NCBI RefSeq assembly: GCF_025655475.1
Contig: NZ_JAHTIK010000001.1
Coordinates: forward strand, 681,612-743,650
Length of the DNA stretch: 62,039 bases
Origin: Kitasatospora sp. DSM 101779
GTDB taxonomy: Bacteria; Actinomycetota; Actinomycetes; Streptomycetales; Streptomycetaceae
Reading direction: 5' to 3'
Shown: positions 19,476 to 28,111 of the stretch, in pieces
Layout of the letters: each line of letters begins with the position of its first letter
Position numbering within the stretch: the stretch's first letter is position 1
Position numbers and translations under genes: made by a program
The notes under the pieces: generated by a model
Told to the model about the DNA's origin: nothing
Seen by the model: only the letters and a program-made list of their open reading frames with translations
Databases searched by the model: none

Positions 19476-20684
19476 CTAGCGGGTGGCCGGGAGGGCGTAG
19501 TCGGGGAGGGCGATGTCGCCGGCTTTGGCGAACTGGGCGGCCAGCAGCTGCCGCATCGGCCAGCGGTTCATCGACCGCATCGACATCGTGCGCAGCCGGA
19601 TCGCCAGCGCACTGTTCGGTGCGAATCCGCCGGCTCCGCCGGGCGGCAGTTCCTGGGCCTTGGTGACGTACGGACGCATCACCCGGTCGTAGCGCCGGAA
19701 CGCGGCGGCGAGGTCGCCGTCGGCGGCGGCCGCCTCCCCGGCCAGGACGTAGGCGCCGACCAGGGCGAGGCTGGTGCCGAGTCCGGTGAGCGGCGAGGGG
19801 CAGTGGCCCGCGTCGCCGAGCAGCGCGACCCGGCCGCGTGACCAGCCGTCCAGGTGGACCTGGCCGAGCGAGTCCAGGTGGAAGTCGGTGGAGCGGTGCA
19901 TCGCGTCCAGCAGCCTCGGGGTCTCCCAGCCGACGCCGGCGAACCGCCGGGCCACGATCTCCTGCTGGGCGGCGGTGTCGCGGCGGTCGAAGGCGAGCGG
20001 CGCCGAGCGGAAGCCGAAGCCCGCCTTGACCTCGCCGGGCAGCCGGCCGGGACGGGCCGAGGCGACCAGCCCGCCCGGGGCGTTGTGCATCAGGTACCAG
20101 CCGTCGAGGTCGAGGTCGGTCTCGGCGGTGAACCAGGCGAGGTACAGGTCGAGCGGCCGGACGCACTCCGACTCCGGGCCGAAGGCCAGGCTGCGGACCA
20201 CCGAGTGCATTCCGTCGGCGCCGATGACGGCGGCGAACCGCCTCGTGCCGGCCCGTTCGAAGTCGACGGTGACGCCGTCGGCGTCCTGGGCGAGGGCGGT
20301 GACGGTGTCGTCGAAGAGGTACTCGGTGTACGGCGCGGTGTCCTCGTACAGCAGGCCGGCGAGGTCGCCGCGGAGGATCTCGATCTCGGAGACGATGCCC
20401 TCGCCGCCGAAGGCGTCGGCCGGCAGCCGGGAGGTGATCCGGCCGGTGGAGTCGACGGTGGCGATGCCCTTCTGGTCGAGGCTCAGCTCGCGGGCCCGGT
20501 CCATCAGGCCCATGCGCGTGATCACGGTGCGTCCGGCGCCGCGCAGGTCGACGGTCTGGCCGCCCGGGCGCGGGGCCGGGGCGCGCTCCACGACGGTGAC
20601 CGTGAAGCCGGCCGCGTGCAGCCAGTGGGCGAGTGCCGGGCCGGCGATGCCGCCGCCGGAGATCAGGATGTCTGTGTTCCCCAT
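19476..20684 (-). CDS. FAD-dependent aromatic-type monooxygenase
   Basis: Flavoprotein hydroxylase of 402 residues (PHBH/TetX-like group A fold). The FAD-binding GxGxxG region is ILISGGGIAGPALAHWL (residues 6-22), the DG motif appears as VIGADGMHSVVR, and the second FAD motif as GRVALLGDAGHCPSPLTGLG. Such enzymes use NAD(P)H and O2 to hydroxylate an aromatic or polyketide substrate and may inactivate antibiotics. A TACATT box lies 7 nt before the ATG (20692-20697), without a Shine-Dalgarno sequence. The gene is divergent from a GntR-TetR hybrid regulator across a region with two identical palindromes, so it is probably the regulated target. The substrate is unknown. Confidence 0.92.
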   Translation of the reverse strand: MGNTDILISGGGIAGPALAHWLHAAGFTVTVVERAPAPRPGGQTVDLRGAGRTVITRMGLMDRARELSLDQKGIATVDSTGRITSRLPADAFGGEGIVSEIEILRGDLAGLLYEDTAPYTEYLFDDTVTALAQDADGVTVDFERAGTRRFAAVIGADGMHSVVRSLAFGPESECVRPLDLYLAWFTAETDLDLDGWYLMHNAPGGLVASARPGRLPGEVKAGFGFRSAPLAFDRRDTAAQQEIVARRFAGVGWETPRLLDAMHRSTDFHLDSLGQVHLDGWSRGRVALLGDAGHCPSPLTGLGTSLALVGAYVLAGEAAAADGDLAAAFRRYDRVMRPYVTKAQELPPGGAGGFAPNSALAIRLRTMSMRSMNRWPMRQLLAAQFAKAGDIALPDYALPATR

Positions 20685-20757
20685 GCCGTCGAATGTACGC
20701 TGTACGCAGCTAGCCCCGCAAGCCGGAAATCGCCTTCCCAACAGGGAATTTGCTCCT

Positions 20758-20852
20758 GGTGCACTAGTGCTCCTGGGGTGCGGTGCACTGCCCTCCGGCG
20801 GTTCGGGCGCAGGTGTGGCTAGGCTGACCGGCAGGGCAAGGTGCACTAGTGC
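20758..20852. promoter_or_regulatory. Pair of GGTGCACTAGTGC palindromic operators
   Basis: The 13-bp sequence GGTGCACTAGTGC occurs at 20758-20770 and 20840-20852. Its core GCACTAGTGC is a perfect palindrome. A half-site GGTGCACTG lies between them near 20782. The right copy directly abuts the GGAGGGG ribosome-binding site of the GntR-TetR gene, and the left copy lies towards the monooxygenase. This is the arrangement of an autoregulated repressor with two operators. Confidence 0.72.
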
Positions 20853-20864
20853 GGAGGGGATGTC

Positions 20865-21854
20865 GTGGACCGGACCGACGGAGCGCGGTACCGCAGGATC
20901 GTCGACGAGCTGCGGGCCAGGATCGAGCAGGGAGAACTGGCACCGGGCGACCGGGTGCCCTCCACCCGGGAGATCACCCGGCAGTGGGGCGTGGCCATGG
21001 CGACCGCGACCAAGGCGCTCACCGAACTCCGCCGGACGGGGCTGGTCCGCGCCGTCCCAGGCGTCGGCACCGTGGTGGCCGCACCGGAACCGCCGACGTC
21101 GGCGACCCCTCCCCCCGGCCCCGTGAAGGCTCCCGTGCGCGCCGCGGCGCCGGAGCCCCGGGGCGGCCAGGACCCCGCCCTGACGGCCGAGCGGATCGTG
21201 ACCGCCGCAACGGCGGTCGCCGACGCGGAGGGCCTCGCCGCGCTCTCCATGCGCCGGGTCGCGGCCGAACTCGGCGTCGCCACCATGTCGCTCTACCGGC
21301 ACGTGGCCGACAAGGACGACCTGCTTGTGCGGATGATGGACGCCGCCTTCGTCCGCTGGACCTTCCCCGACGAGCGGCCCGACGGCTGGCGCGAGCCGCT
21401 CGCCCTCGCCGCCCGGATGCTCTGGGATACCTTCCGCCGCCATCCCTGGCTCGCCCCCGCGCTCTCCATGACGCGGCCCCAGGTCGTCGCCTCCGCCCTG
21501 CCGTTGACGGAATGGGTGCTCGATGCACTGGACGGCCGCGGCCTCGACCCCTGGACGGCCTTCACCACCCACCTGACGCTCTTCAACTACGTGCGCGGCA
21601 CCGCGATCAACGTCGAGGCGGAGAGCACGGCGATGGCCGACAGCGGCCTGGACGCCGAGGAGTGGATGGCCACTCAGGAGCCCGCCCTGCTGGCCCTGAT
21701 GGCCACCGGCCGGTTCCCGATGCTGGAGCGGCACGTCACCGGGGGCTACGACTTCGACCTCGACCGCCTCTTCGAGTTCGGCCTGCAGCGCATCCTCGAC
21801 GGCATCGCCGTGCTGATCGACGGCCCGGCGGCGGGTGGGCCCGCGGCGGGCTGA
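20865..21854 (+). CDS. GntR-TetR double-HTH hybrid regulator
   Basis: Protein of 329 residues with two different DNA-binding domains. Residues 8-75 are a GntR winged helix (IVDELRARIEQGELAPGDRVPS, then TREITRQWGVAMATATKALT). After a Pro-rich linker, residues 104-150 form a TetR HTH (MRRVAAELGVATMSLYRHV), followed by a TetR C-terminal ligand domain. The GTG start follows GGAGGGG and the adjacent operator copy. Such hybrids are known in actinobacteria, but most regulators have only one HTH. It probably represses itself and the divergent flavin monooxygenase. Which HTH recognises the palindromes cannot be told from the sequence. Confidence 0.9.
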   Translation: MDRTDGARYRRIVDELRARIEQGELAPGDRVPSTREITRQWGVAMATATKALTELRRTGLVRAVPGVGTVVAAPEPPTSATPPPGPVKAPVRAAAPEPRGGQDPALTAERIVTAATAVADAEGLAALSMRRVAAELGVATMSLYRHVADKDDLLVRMMDAAFVRWTFPDERPDGWREPLALAARMLWDTFRRHPWLAPALSMTRPQVVASALPLTEWVLDALDGRGLDPWTAFTTHLTLFNYVRGTAINVEAESTAMADSGLDAEEWMATQEPALLALMATGRFPMLERHVTGGYDFDLDRLFEFGLQRILDGIAVLIDGPAAGGPAAG

Positions 21855-21867
21855 CGGCGGGTGCGGA

Positions 21868-22068
21868 TCAGGCGGTCGGCTCGGAGAAGGTGAGGCCGCC
21901 GGTGGCGAGGGGGCGGCGGTCCGCGGCGGCCGGGGCCTCCTGGCCGGGCGGGGGCAGGAAGAGGGCACGGTCGATCGGCGGCAGCGGCCGCCGGTCGGGG
22001 ACGGCCGGCGCGTCGGTGTGCGGCGCCGAGAAGACGGGTAGGCCCAGCGGGCGGCGATCATCGGTCAC
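21868..22068 (-). CDS. Small hypothetical protein with DRRPL repeats
   Basis: Predicted 66-residue protein starting at GTG (MTDDRRPLGLPVFSAP). The pentapeptide DRRPL occurs three times: DRRPLGLPVF, DRRPLPPIDRALF and DRRPLATGGLTF, each followed by a hydrophobic patch. There is no membrane helix or signal peptide, and I do not recognise a family. The frame is open upstream to about 22176, but that part is Arg/Pro-rich and unlike coding sequence. No strong Shine-Dalgarno sequence is seen. It converges on the GntR-TetR gene and ends 13 bp from its stop. Confidence 0.5.
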   Translation of the reverse strand: MTDDRRPLGLPVFSAPHTDAPAVPDRRPLPPIDRALFLPPPGQEAPAAADRRPLATGGLTFSEPTA

Positions 22069-22160
22069 GGGCGGCAGCCTGGCCCATCGGACCCTCGCCG
22101 GGCAACGGGATTGCCGCGGGAGTCCGCGCAGATGCTGTGAAGACCGACCGGACGGGAGGC

Positions 22161-22262
22161 GCGGCCCCTGATTCACCTCGCCCGCCTTGCCGCGTGCACC
22201 ACCGCCGGATTGCGCAGATCCCCGCGCCCCCGATTCACCTCTCGCGGCTTGGTGCGTGCACC
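22161..22262. repeat. Direct repeats flanking a degenerate intergenic element
   Basis: Two related segments, 22161-22200 and 22224-22262, share GATTCACCTC and a GCGTGCACC end and lie about 62 bp apart. Between them is a CGGATTGCGCAGATCCCCGCG stretch (interrupted match) that resembles the inner end of the inverted repeat of the element at 19286-19433. The right copy ends at the stop codon of kdpE. This looks like a decayed copy or a duplication of an intergenic repeat family rather than a gene. Confidence 0.45.
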
Positions 22263-22263
22263 G

Positions 22264-22947
<684 letters not shown>

Positions 22948-23023
22948 GGATGTGCGCCGCCTTTCTGCGGTTTGCCTGTGCTGAGCCCCGGCGGCGGCCG
23001 GGGCAGGGGGGTGGTCGGGACGT

Positions 23024-25588
23024 TCAGGGCATGGTGGCCGTGGGCTCGCGGGACTTCCGGGCGGTGCGGGCGGCTGCGGGCAGGGAGACCACCATGGTGA
23101 GGCCGCCGCCGGGGGTGTCCTCGGCGGTGAGGCTGCCGTCCATGGCCTCGGCGAAGCCGCGGGCGACGGCGAGGCCGAGGCCGACGCCGTTGCCGCGCGG
23201 GGCGTCGCCGTGGCGCTGGAAGGGCGCGAAGATCCGCTCCCGGGCCTCCTCGGGGACGCCGGGGCCGCGGTCGACGACCCGCAGTTCGACCCGGTCGCCG
23301 TCGGGCAGTCGGAGGGCGTCGGCCCGGACGGTGACCGGTAGCTCGGGCGGGCTGTACTTGACGGCGTTCTCGACCAGGTTGGCGACCACCCGTTCCAGCA
23401 GTCCGGCGTCGGCGCGCACCAGCGGCAGGTCCTCCGCGACGTCCAGCCGGACGGCTCCGGCGGGCACCCCGGCGAGGGCCAGCGGGACGACCTCGTCCAG
23501 GTCGACGTCCCGCCGCAGCGGCGTGACGCTGCCGGTCTGCAGCCGGCTCATGTCGAGGAGGTTGTTGATCAGCTGGTTGAGCCGGTCGGCGCCCTCCTCG
23601 ATGCCCTCCAGCAGTTCGGCCTCGTCCTCGGGGCTCCAGGCGACGTCCTCCGAGCGCAGTGAGGTGACGGCGGCCTTGATCCCGGCGAGCGGGGTGCGGA
23701 GGTCGTGCGAGACGGCGGCGAGCAGTGCGGTGCGGATCCGGTTGGAGTCGGCGAGCCGGCGGGCCTCGGCGGCCTCCTCGGCGAGCCGCTGCCGTTCGAG
23801 CACGGCGACGGCCTGGGCGGCGAAGGCGCCGAGCATCCGGCGGTCGCCGGCCGGCAGCACCCGGCCGGTGAGGACGAGGGCGAGCCGGTCGCCGACCGGG
23901 ACGTCGACGGTGGCGTCCTCGGGCCGGGAGGCCGGGCGGTGGCCGACGGCGGCGCGGGTCTGCCAGGGGCCGCGGTCGCCGGGGCGTTCCAGCAGGGCGA
24001 CCGACTCCATCTGGAAGGTCTCCCGGACGCGTTCGAGCAGGTCCTCGGGCCCGTCCTCGCCGCGCAGCGCGCTGCCGGCCAGGAAGGCGAGGGTCTCGGC
24101 CTCGGCCCGGCTGCGGGCGGCCTGCTGGGAGCGGCGGGCGGCGAGGTCGACCACCGAGGCGACGGCGATGCCGACGCCGACGAAGACGCCGAGGGCGAGG
24201 ATGTTGGCCCGGTCGGTGATCGTGAAGGTGTGGGTGGGCGGGGCGAAGTAGTAGTTCAGCAGCGCCGAGCCGACCAGGGCGGAGCCGATCGCCGGGAAGA
24301 CGCCGCCGACCAGGGCGGCGCCGACGGTGAGAGTGAGGAAGAGCAGGACGGCGGTGGGCAGGCCGACGCCGGGGCCGAGGGCGAGCAGCAGCACGGTGAG
24401 CAGGACGGGGCCGAGGCAGCCGAGCAGCCAGCCGGCGACGGTGCGCAGTCGGCCGAGCTTGACGGGCAGTCGACCGGGCAGGCCGGGTCGGCCGCGGGCG
24501 GCGTGCTCGTGGGTGACGACGTGCACGTCGACGTCGCCGGACTCGCGGATGACGGTGGCGCCGACGCCGGGGTAGAGCAGGGAGCGCCAGGCGCGCCGCC
24601 GGCTGGTGCCGACGACGATCTGGGTGGCGTTGACGCCGCGGGCGAAGTCGAGCAGGCCGGCGGGGACGTCCTCGGCGAGCACGGCGTGGTAACTGCCGCC
24701 GAGCTCCTCGACCAGGCGGCGCTGGGCGGCGAGGTCGCCGGGCGCGGCGGGTGCGGCGGGGCCCTCGGGGCGGACGATGTGCACGGCGAGCAGTTCGCTG
24801 CCGGAGCCGCGGGCGGCGATCCGGGCGGCGCGGCGGATCAGGGTGCCGCCCTCGGGACCACCTGTGAGGCCGACGACGATCCGTTCGCGGGCCTGCCAGG
24901 TGGCGGCGATGCCCTGCTCGGTGCGGTAGCGCTGGAGGTATTCGTCGACCCGGTCGGCCGTCCAGAGCAGGGCGAGTTCGCGCAGGGCGGTGAGGTTGCC
25001 GGGGCGGAAGTAGTGCGAGAGGGCGGCGTCGACCCGGTCGGGAGGGTAGACGTTGCCGTGGGCGAGACGGCGGCGCAGCGCCTGGGGCGACATGTCGACC
25101 AGTTCGATCTGGTCGGCACGGCGGACGATCTCGTCGGGCACGGTCTCGCGCTGGCGGACGCCGGTGATGCCCTCGACGACGTCGCCGAGCGATTCGAGGT
25201 GCTGGATGTTGACGGTGGAGACGACGTCGATCCCGGCGGCGAGCAGTACCTCGACGTCCTCCCAGCGCTTGGCGTGGTGGCTGCCGGGGACGTTGGTGTG
25301 GGCGAGTTCGTCCACCAGGGCGACCTCGGGGCGGCGGGCGAGCACCGCGTCGAGGTCCATCTCGGTGAAGCGGGCACCTCGGTGGTCGAGGGCGCGGCGC
25401 GGGACGGTCTCCAGGCCGGTGACCAGTTCGGCGGTGCGGGCACGGCCGTGGTCCTCGACGAGGGCGATGACGACGTCGGTGCCGCGGGCGGCCCTGCGGT
25501 GCGCCTCGCCGAGCATGGCGTACGTCTTCCCGACCCCGGGGGCCGCCCCGAGGTAGATCCGCAGCCTGCCGCGCGCCATGTGCACCAT
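23024..25588 (-). CDS. kdpD: Osmosensitive K+ channel sensor histidine kinase KdpD
   Basis: Sensor kinase of about 854 residues. The N-terminal KdpD domain carries the Walker A motif GAAPGVGKT (14-22) and the KRWEDVEVLLAAGIDV region. A UspA-like domain follows (about 230-370), then four membrane helices (about 400-490), a GAF-like region, and the kinase core with phospho-acceptor His in VSHDLRTPL and the ATP-binding NLVENAVKYSPP and GVGLGLAVARGF boxes. It is paired with kdpE downstream and is expected to sense K+ limitation or turgor. The Met of MVHMARGR was chosen; the second Met three codons later is an alternative. The intergenic region to kdpE holds a small CCCCGG/CCGGGG palindrome. Confidence 0.94.
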   Translation of the reverse strand: MVHMARGRLRIYLGAAPGVGKTYAMLGEAHRRAARGTDVVIALVEDHGRARTAELVTGLETVPRRALDHRGARFTEMDLDAVLARRPEVALVDELAHTNVPGSHHAKRWEDVEVLLAAGIDVVSTVNIQHLESLGDVVEGITGVRQRETVPDEIVRRADQIELVDMSPQALRRRLAHGNVYPPDRVDAALSHYFRPGNLTALRELALLWTADRVDEYLQRYRTEQGIAATWQARERIVVGLTGGPEGGTLIRRAARIAARGSGSELLAVHIVRPEGPAAPAAPGDLAAQRRLVEELGGSYHAVLAEDVPAGLLDFARGVNATQIVVGTSRRRAWRSLLYPGVGATVIRESGDVDVHVVTHEHAARGRPGLPGRLPVKLGRLRTVAGWLLGCLGPVLLTVLLLALGPGVGLPTAVLLFLTLTVGAALVGGVFPAIGSALVGSALLNYYFAPPTHTFTITDRANILALGVFVGVGIAVASVVDLAARRSQQAARSRAEAETLAFLAGSALRGEDGPEDLLERVRETFQMESVALLERPGDRGPWQTRAAVGHRPASRPEDATVDVPVGDRLALVLTGRVLPAGDRRMLGAFAAQAVAVLERQRLAEEAAEARRLADSNRIRTALLAAVSHDLRTPLAGIKAAVTSLRSEDVAWSPEDEAELLEGIEEGADRLNQLINNLLDMSRLQTGSVTPLRRDVDLDEVVPLALAGVPAGAVRLDVAEDLPLVRADAGLLERVVANLVENAVKYSPPELPVTVRADALRLPDGDRVELRVVDRGPGVPEEARERIFAPFQRHGDAPRGNGVGLGLAVARGFAEAMDGSLTAEDTPGGGLTMVVSLPAAARTARKSREPTATMP

Positions 25589-25741
25589 TCTCGTTCCGCC
25601 GTCGCGCCCACCGGTGGTTCGGACGCCTGTTCGCGCCTCCGAGCCTAGATCCACGGCTGGGCGGGTTGCCCCGTTCGCCCGCTTCGCGGGGTGGATCCTG
25701 GCGCTTTCTTGACGCGTACGGCGGCATGCGGCCGCTGCCGG

Positions 25742-25772
25742 CGGCCGGCGCGGCCCGGGACCGCGCCGGCCG
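25742..25772 (-). terminator. Terminator hairpin after sodF
   Basis: Perfect 12-bp stem (25742-25753 with 25761-25772) and a 7-nt loop, 22 bp downstream of the SOD stop codon on its strand. It separates sodF from kdpD. Confidence 0.8.
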
Positions 25773-25793
25773 GGGTGGGGCCCGCGGGGCGGA

Positions 25794-26393
25794 TCAGACC
25801 TGCGCGGCGGCGAAGCGGTCGGCGACGTCCTGCCAGTTCACGACGGACCACAGGCGCTCGACGTAGTCCGGGCGGACGTTGCGGTACTGCAGGTAGTAGG
25901 CGTGCTCCCAGGCGTCGAAGGCGAGCAGCGGGGTGGTGCCCTGGCCGACGTTGCCGTGGTGGTCGTAGACCTGCTCGACGATCAGGCGCTTGCCGAGCGG
26001 CTCCCAGGAGAGGATGCCCCAGCCGCTGCCCTGGACGCCGACGGTGGCGGTGGTCAGCTGCCTGCGGAAGGCCTCGAAGGAGCCGAAGTGCTCGCTGACG
26101 GCGTCACCGAGGGCGCCGTCGGGGCGGTCACCGCCGTCCGGGGAGAGGTTCTGCCAGAACAGCGAGTGCAGGACGTGGCCGGAGAGGTGGAAGGCGAGCG
26201 TCTTCTGCAGGCCGACCAGGCCGCCGTACTGCTCCTTGTCGCGCGCCTCGGCGAGCTGCTCGAGGGTGTCGTTGGCGCCCTTGACGTAGGCGGCGTGGTG
26301 CTTGGAGTGGTGCAGTTCCAGAACCTCGGCGGACATCGCGCGCTCGAGGGCGGAGTAGTCGTACGGCAGGTCGGGAAGCGAGTAGGTGCCCAT
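25794..26393 (-). CDS. sodF: Fe/Mn-family superoxide dismutase (SodF type)
   Basis: Cytoplasmic superoxide dismutase of 199 residues. The metal ligands are the His in [10 protein letters not shown], the His in [13 protein letters not shown], and the Asp and His in [13 protein letters not shown]. Length and motifs are typical of streptomycete iron SOD. In Streptomyces this enzyme is repressed by the nickel-responsive Fur-family regulator Nur when nickel is plentiful and the Ni-SOD SodN takes over; a matching box lies upstream at 26448-26464. GAAAGGGG lies upstream of the ATG but somewhat far. A strong hairpin follows the gene. Confidence 0.94.
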   Translation of the reverse strand: MGTYSLPDLPYDYSALERAMSAEVLELHHSKHHAAYVKGANDTLEQLAEARDKEQYGGLVGLQKTLAFHLSGHVLHSLFWQNLSPDGGDRPDGALGDAVSEHFGSFEAFRRQLTTATVGVQGSGWGILSWEPLGKRLIVEQVYDHHGNVGQGTTPLLAFDAWEHAYYLQYRNVRPDYVERLWSVVNWQDVADRFAAAQV

Positions 26394-26447
26394 GGCGGGA
26401 CACGGCCCCTTTCGACGGACGGTGTGGATCGTGCCGGGGCCACACTA

Positions 26448-26464
26448 TTGCGCATACCTTGCAA
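26448..26464. promoter_or_regulatory. Candidate Nur (nickel regulator) box upstream of sodF
   Basis: TTGCGC-N5-TTGCAA, 17 bp, fits the symmetric TTGCnn-N5-nnGCAA pattern that I recall for Nur-binding sites in Streptomyces. It lies 55-71 bp upstream of the sodF start codon, in the promoter zone. A further inverted repeat, ATGCA-N9-TGCAT (26476-26494), is adjacent. The assignment rests on gene identity plus motif; Nur itself is not in this window. Confidence 0.6.
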
Positions 26465-26494
26465 GAACGAAACTCATGCATCAGCATGTTGCAT

Positions 26495-26755
26495 GCGAGG
26501 TCGGCCGGTCGGCCGTCCGGGGCGCCCTGCGTCCTTCCTGACCGACGATCGTCTTCCCAACCGGCGCCCGCCGGGACGCGGCCGACCCCGCGTCACGGCG
26601 TCCGCCCAGGAGGCGCGCCCGAAGACAGCCGGCCAGCGGTCGCCCACGGGTGGGTGGGACCGCCGGCCGGCCTTCCGGGTCGAGGCGCACTGTCGGGTCG
26701 GGGCACCCGGGGGCCTCGACGGGATCAGGTGGTGTCGGCGAGGGCGAGCAGGGCG
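26495..26755. other. Intergenic stretch without a gene
   Basis: Between the sodF promoter and the first recognisable pseudogene fragment I see no supported gene, RNA or repeat. Long open frames cross it on the minus strand, but they have no family signature. It may be further debris of the decayed sugar locus. Confidence 0.5.
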
Positions 26756-26842
26756 CCGGTCCCACAGGTGGTCGGCCGTGCCGTTGTCCCCGAACTGCAC
26801 CACCGGGGGCGCTGTCCGATGATCCGTCGACTCCGCGCACCG
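26756..26842 (-). pseudogene. Remnant of a ricin-type (beta-trefoil) lectin domain
   Basis: A minus-strand fragment reads TAPPVVQFGDNGTADHLW, the hallmark tail of ricin-like carbohydrate-binding repeats found at the C-terminus of secreted glycoside hydrolases. Only about 29 residues remain, with no start codon and no catalytic domain. It directly follows the aldose-epimerase remnant in a different frame, so it was joined by deletion. It supports the view that a sugar-utilisation locus once stood here. Confidence 0.55.
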
Positions 26843-27558
26843 AAACGGAACTCGGCCTAATGCGGAAGACCGCGCCGGGCCGCAGCACCGTGCTCGGGCA
26901 CTCGGGGCGGTTGGGCGAGTCCGGCAGGTGCTGGGTCTCCGGGCAGATCCCGGCGTGCTGCGGCAGCGGCCGGCCGTCGGCACCGGGCAGGGTGCCGTCG
27001 AGGTTGTTGCCCGTGTAGACCTGTACGCCCGGCTCGGTCGCCGACGGCCGGCTCGGCGAGGGTGGCCGCGTGCCGCAGCTCCCCCGGGCCGGCGGAACGC
27101 AGCACCCCGCAGTGGCCGAGCCCGCCCACGGCGCGGACCTGCGGGTGTCCGGCGGCGATCCGGCCGCCGAGCCGGACGGGCCGGGCGAGGTCGAAGGGCG
27201 TGCCGGCCACCGGTTCGGGCGGGCCGTACGGGATGCCCTCGGCGGTGACCGGCAGGTCGCGGTCGGCGGACAGCTCCCGCACGTGGTCGTGGACGGCGCC
27301 GTGCCCGGCCAGGTTGAAGCAGGCGCGGTTGGTCGGGTTGACCACCGTCGGGCGGTCGGTGACGGCCCGGCAGTCGACCGCCAGCGTGCCGGGACCGGCC
27401 AGCCGGTAGGTGGCGGTGAGGTCGAGCGCGCCGGGGAAGCCCATGTCGCCGTGCGGGCTGTACAGGTGCAGCCCGACCCCGGCGCCGTCGGCGGTCGGCA
27501 CGGCTCGCCAGATGCGGCGGTGGAAGCCGTCCGGGAGCGGCGGCGGCAGGGCCGGGAC
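26838..27558 (-). pseudogene. Remnant of aldose 1-epimerase (galM-like)
   Basis: The minus strand encodes a recognisable galactose mutarotase: GFHRRIWRAVPTADG, SPHGDMGFPGALDLTATYRL, VVNPTNRACFNLAGHG and GPGELRHAATLAEPA. Near 27040-27055 the frame breaks, and the rest continues in another frame as VQVYTGNNLDGTLPGADGRP and PETQHLPDSPNRPECPSTVL. A further shift near 26845 is needed to read the expected terminal AEFRFGARS. The 5' end, including the first 60 or so residues and a catalytic His region, is missing and fused to a permease fragment. In the NxTNHxYFNL motif the His is Arg. All this indicates decay. Confidence 0.8.
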
Positions 27559-27940
27559 GATCCCCCACTGGGAGGCCCAGGCGGCCGGCACGCCGCCGAG
27601 GGCGAAGACCGAGCCCACCGACAGGTCGATGCCGCCGGGGAGGATCACCAGGGTCATGCCGAGGGCGACGATCGCGGGGAACGAGGTCTGCACGGCGATG
27701 CTGCGGGCGTTGTCCAGCGTCCCGAAGGACGGGAACAGCACCGAGGAGACCAGCACCGGCAGGACGAGCACGGCGGGCACGGCCTGGCGCTGGAGCCGGC
27801 CGCGCAGCCGGCCGGCGAGGGCGCCGGGTGCGGCGGCTGGGCGGGTGGCGACGGCCGGTGCGGTCCGAGGTCCGGCGGGCGCGGTGACCGGCACGGGTGT
27901 CAACAGGGCGCGCGGGTGTCAACAGGGCGGGCTTCTTCAT
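27559..27940 (-). pseudogene. Truncated sugar ABC transporter permease (RbsC-like)
   Basis: About 115 residues of a ribose/xylose-type permease remain (LVSSVLFPSFGTLDNARSIA, ALGMTLVILPGGIDLSVGSV), roughly the first three of the usual 8-10 membrane helices. The original start was probably the ATG at 27940 (MKKPALLTP). A 19-bp tandem duplication at 27894-27931 now throws that frame out. Removing one copy restores a continuous MKKPALLTPVPVTAPAG reading. The 3' part is deleted and fused in frame to the epimerase remnant, so a 348-codon open frame persists that cannot make either protein. Confidence 0.8.
27894..27931. repeat. 19-bp tandem duplication that frameshifts the permease remnant
   Basis: CGGGTGTCAACAGGGCG occurs at 27894-27910 and again at 27913-27929, a 19-bp period. 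It lies just inside the probable original start codon of the permease. Because 19 is not a multiple of three, it shifts the reading frame by one base. Confidence 0.85.
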
Positions 27941-28020
27941 CGCGACCGGCGGTCCCGGGCGGCGCAGCCGGCGGCCAGGACGACGGCCGCCCGGGCGGTC
28001 GCGGCACGCTCCCGGAAGCG

Positions 28021-28049
28021 GCTGCACTCCCCGCCACCTGGAGTGCAGC
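28021..28049. promoter_or_regulatory. Perfect inverted repeat upstream of mutA
   Basis: Ten-base arms (GCTGCACTCC and GGAGTGCAGC) separated by 9 nt, ending 62 bp before the mutA start codon. It could be an operator for the methylmalonyl-CoA mutase operon or a small terminator insulating it from the pseudogene region. No T-run follows on either strand, so an operator is slightly favoured. Confidence 0.45.
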
Positions 28050-28111
28050 GAGGGAAAGGTCACACTGGATTGATCTGCTGCCGGCCTGCTAACGGGCACT
28101 AACCTGCACTC

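Noticed and set aside
26857..27903. A genuine 348-residue fusion protein (permease-epimerase)
   Set aside because: The permease part has only about three helices, the epimerase lacks its 5' end, and the last 60 residues are out of frame compared with the family.
28021..28111. Cobalamin riboswitch before the B12-dependent mutase genes
   Set aside because: The space is too short, no B12-box sequence is visible, and the -10 box 6 nt before the ATG leaves no leader RNA.
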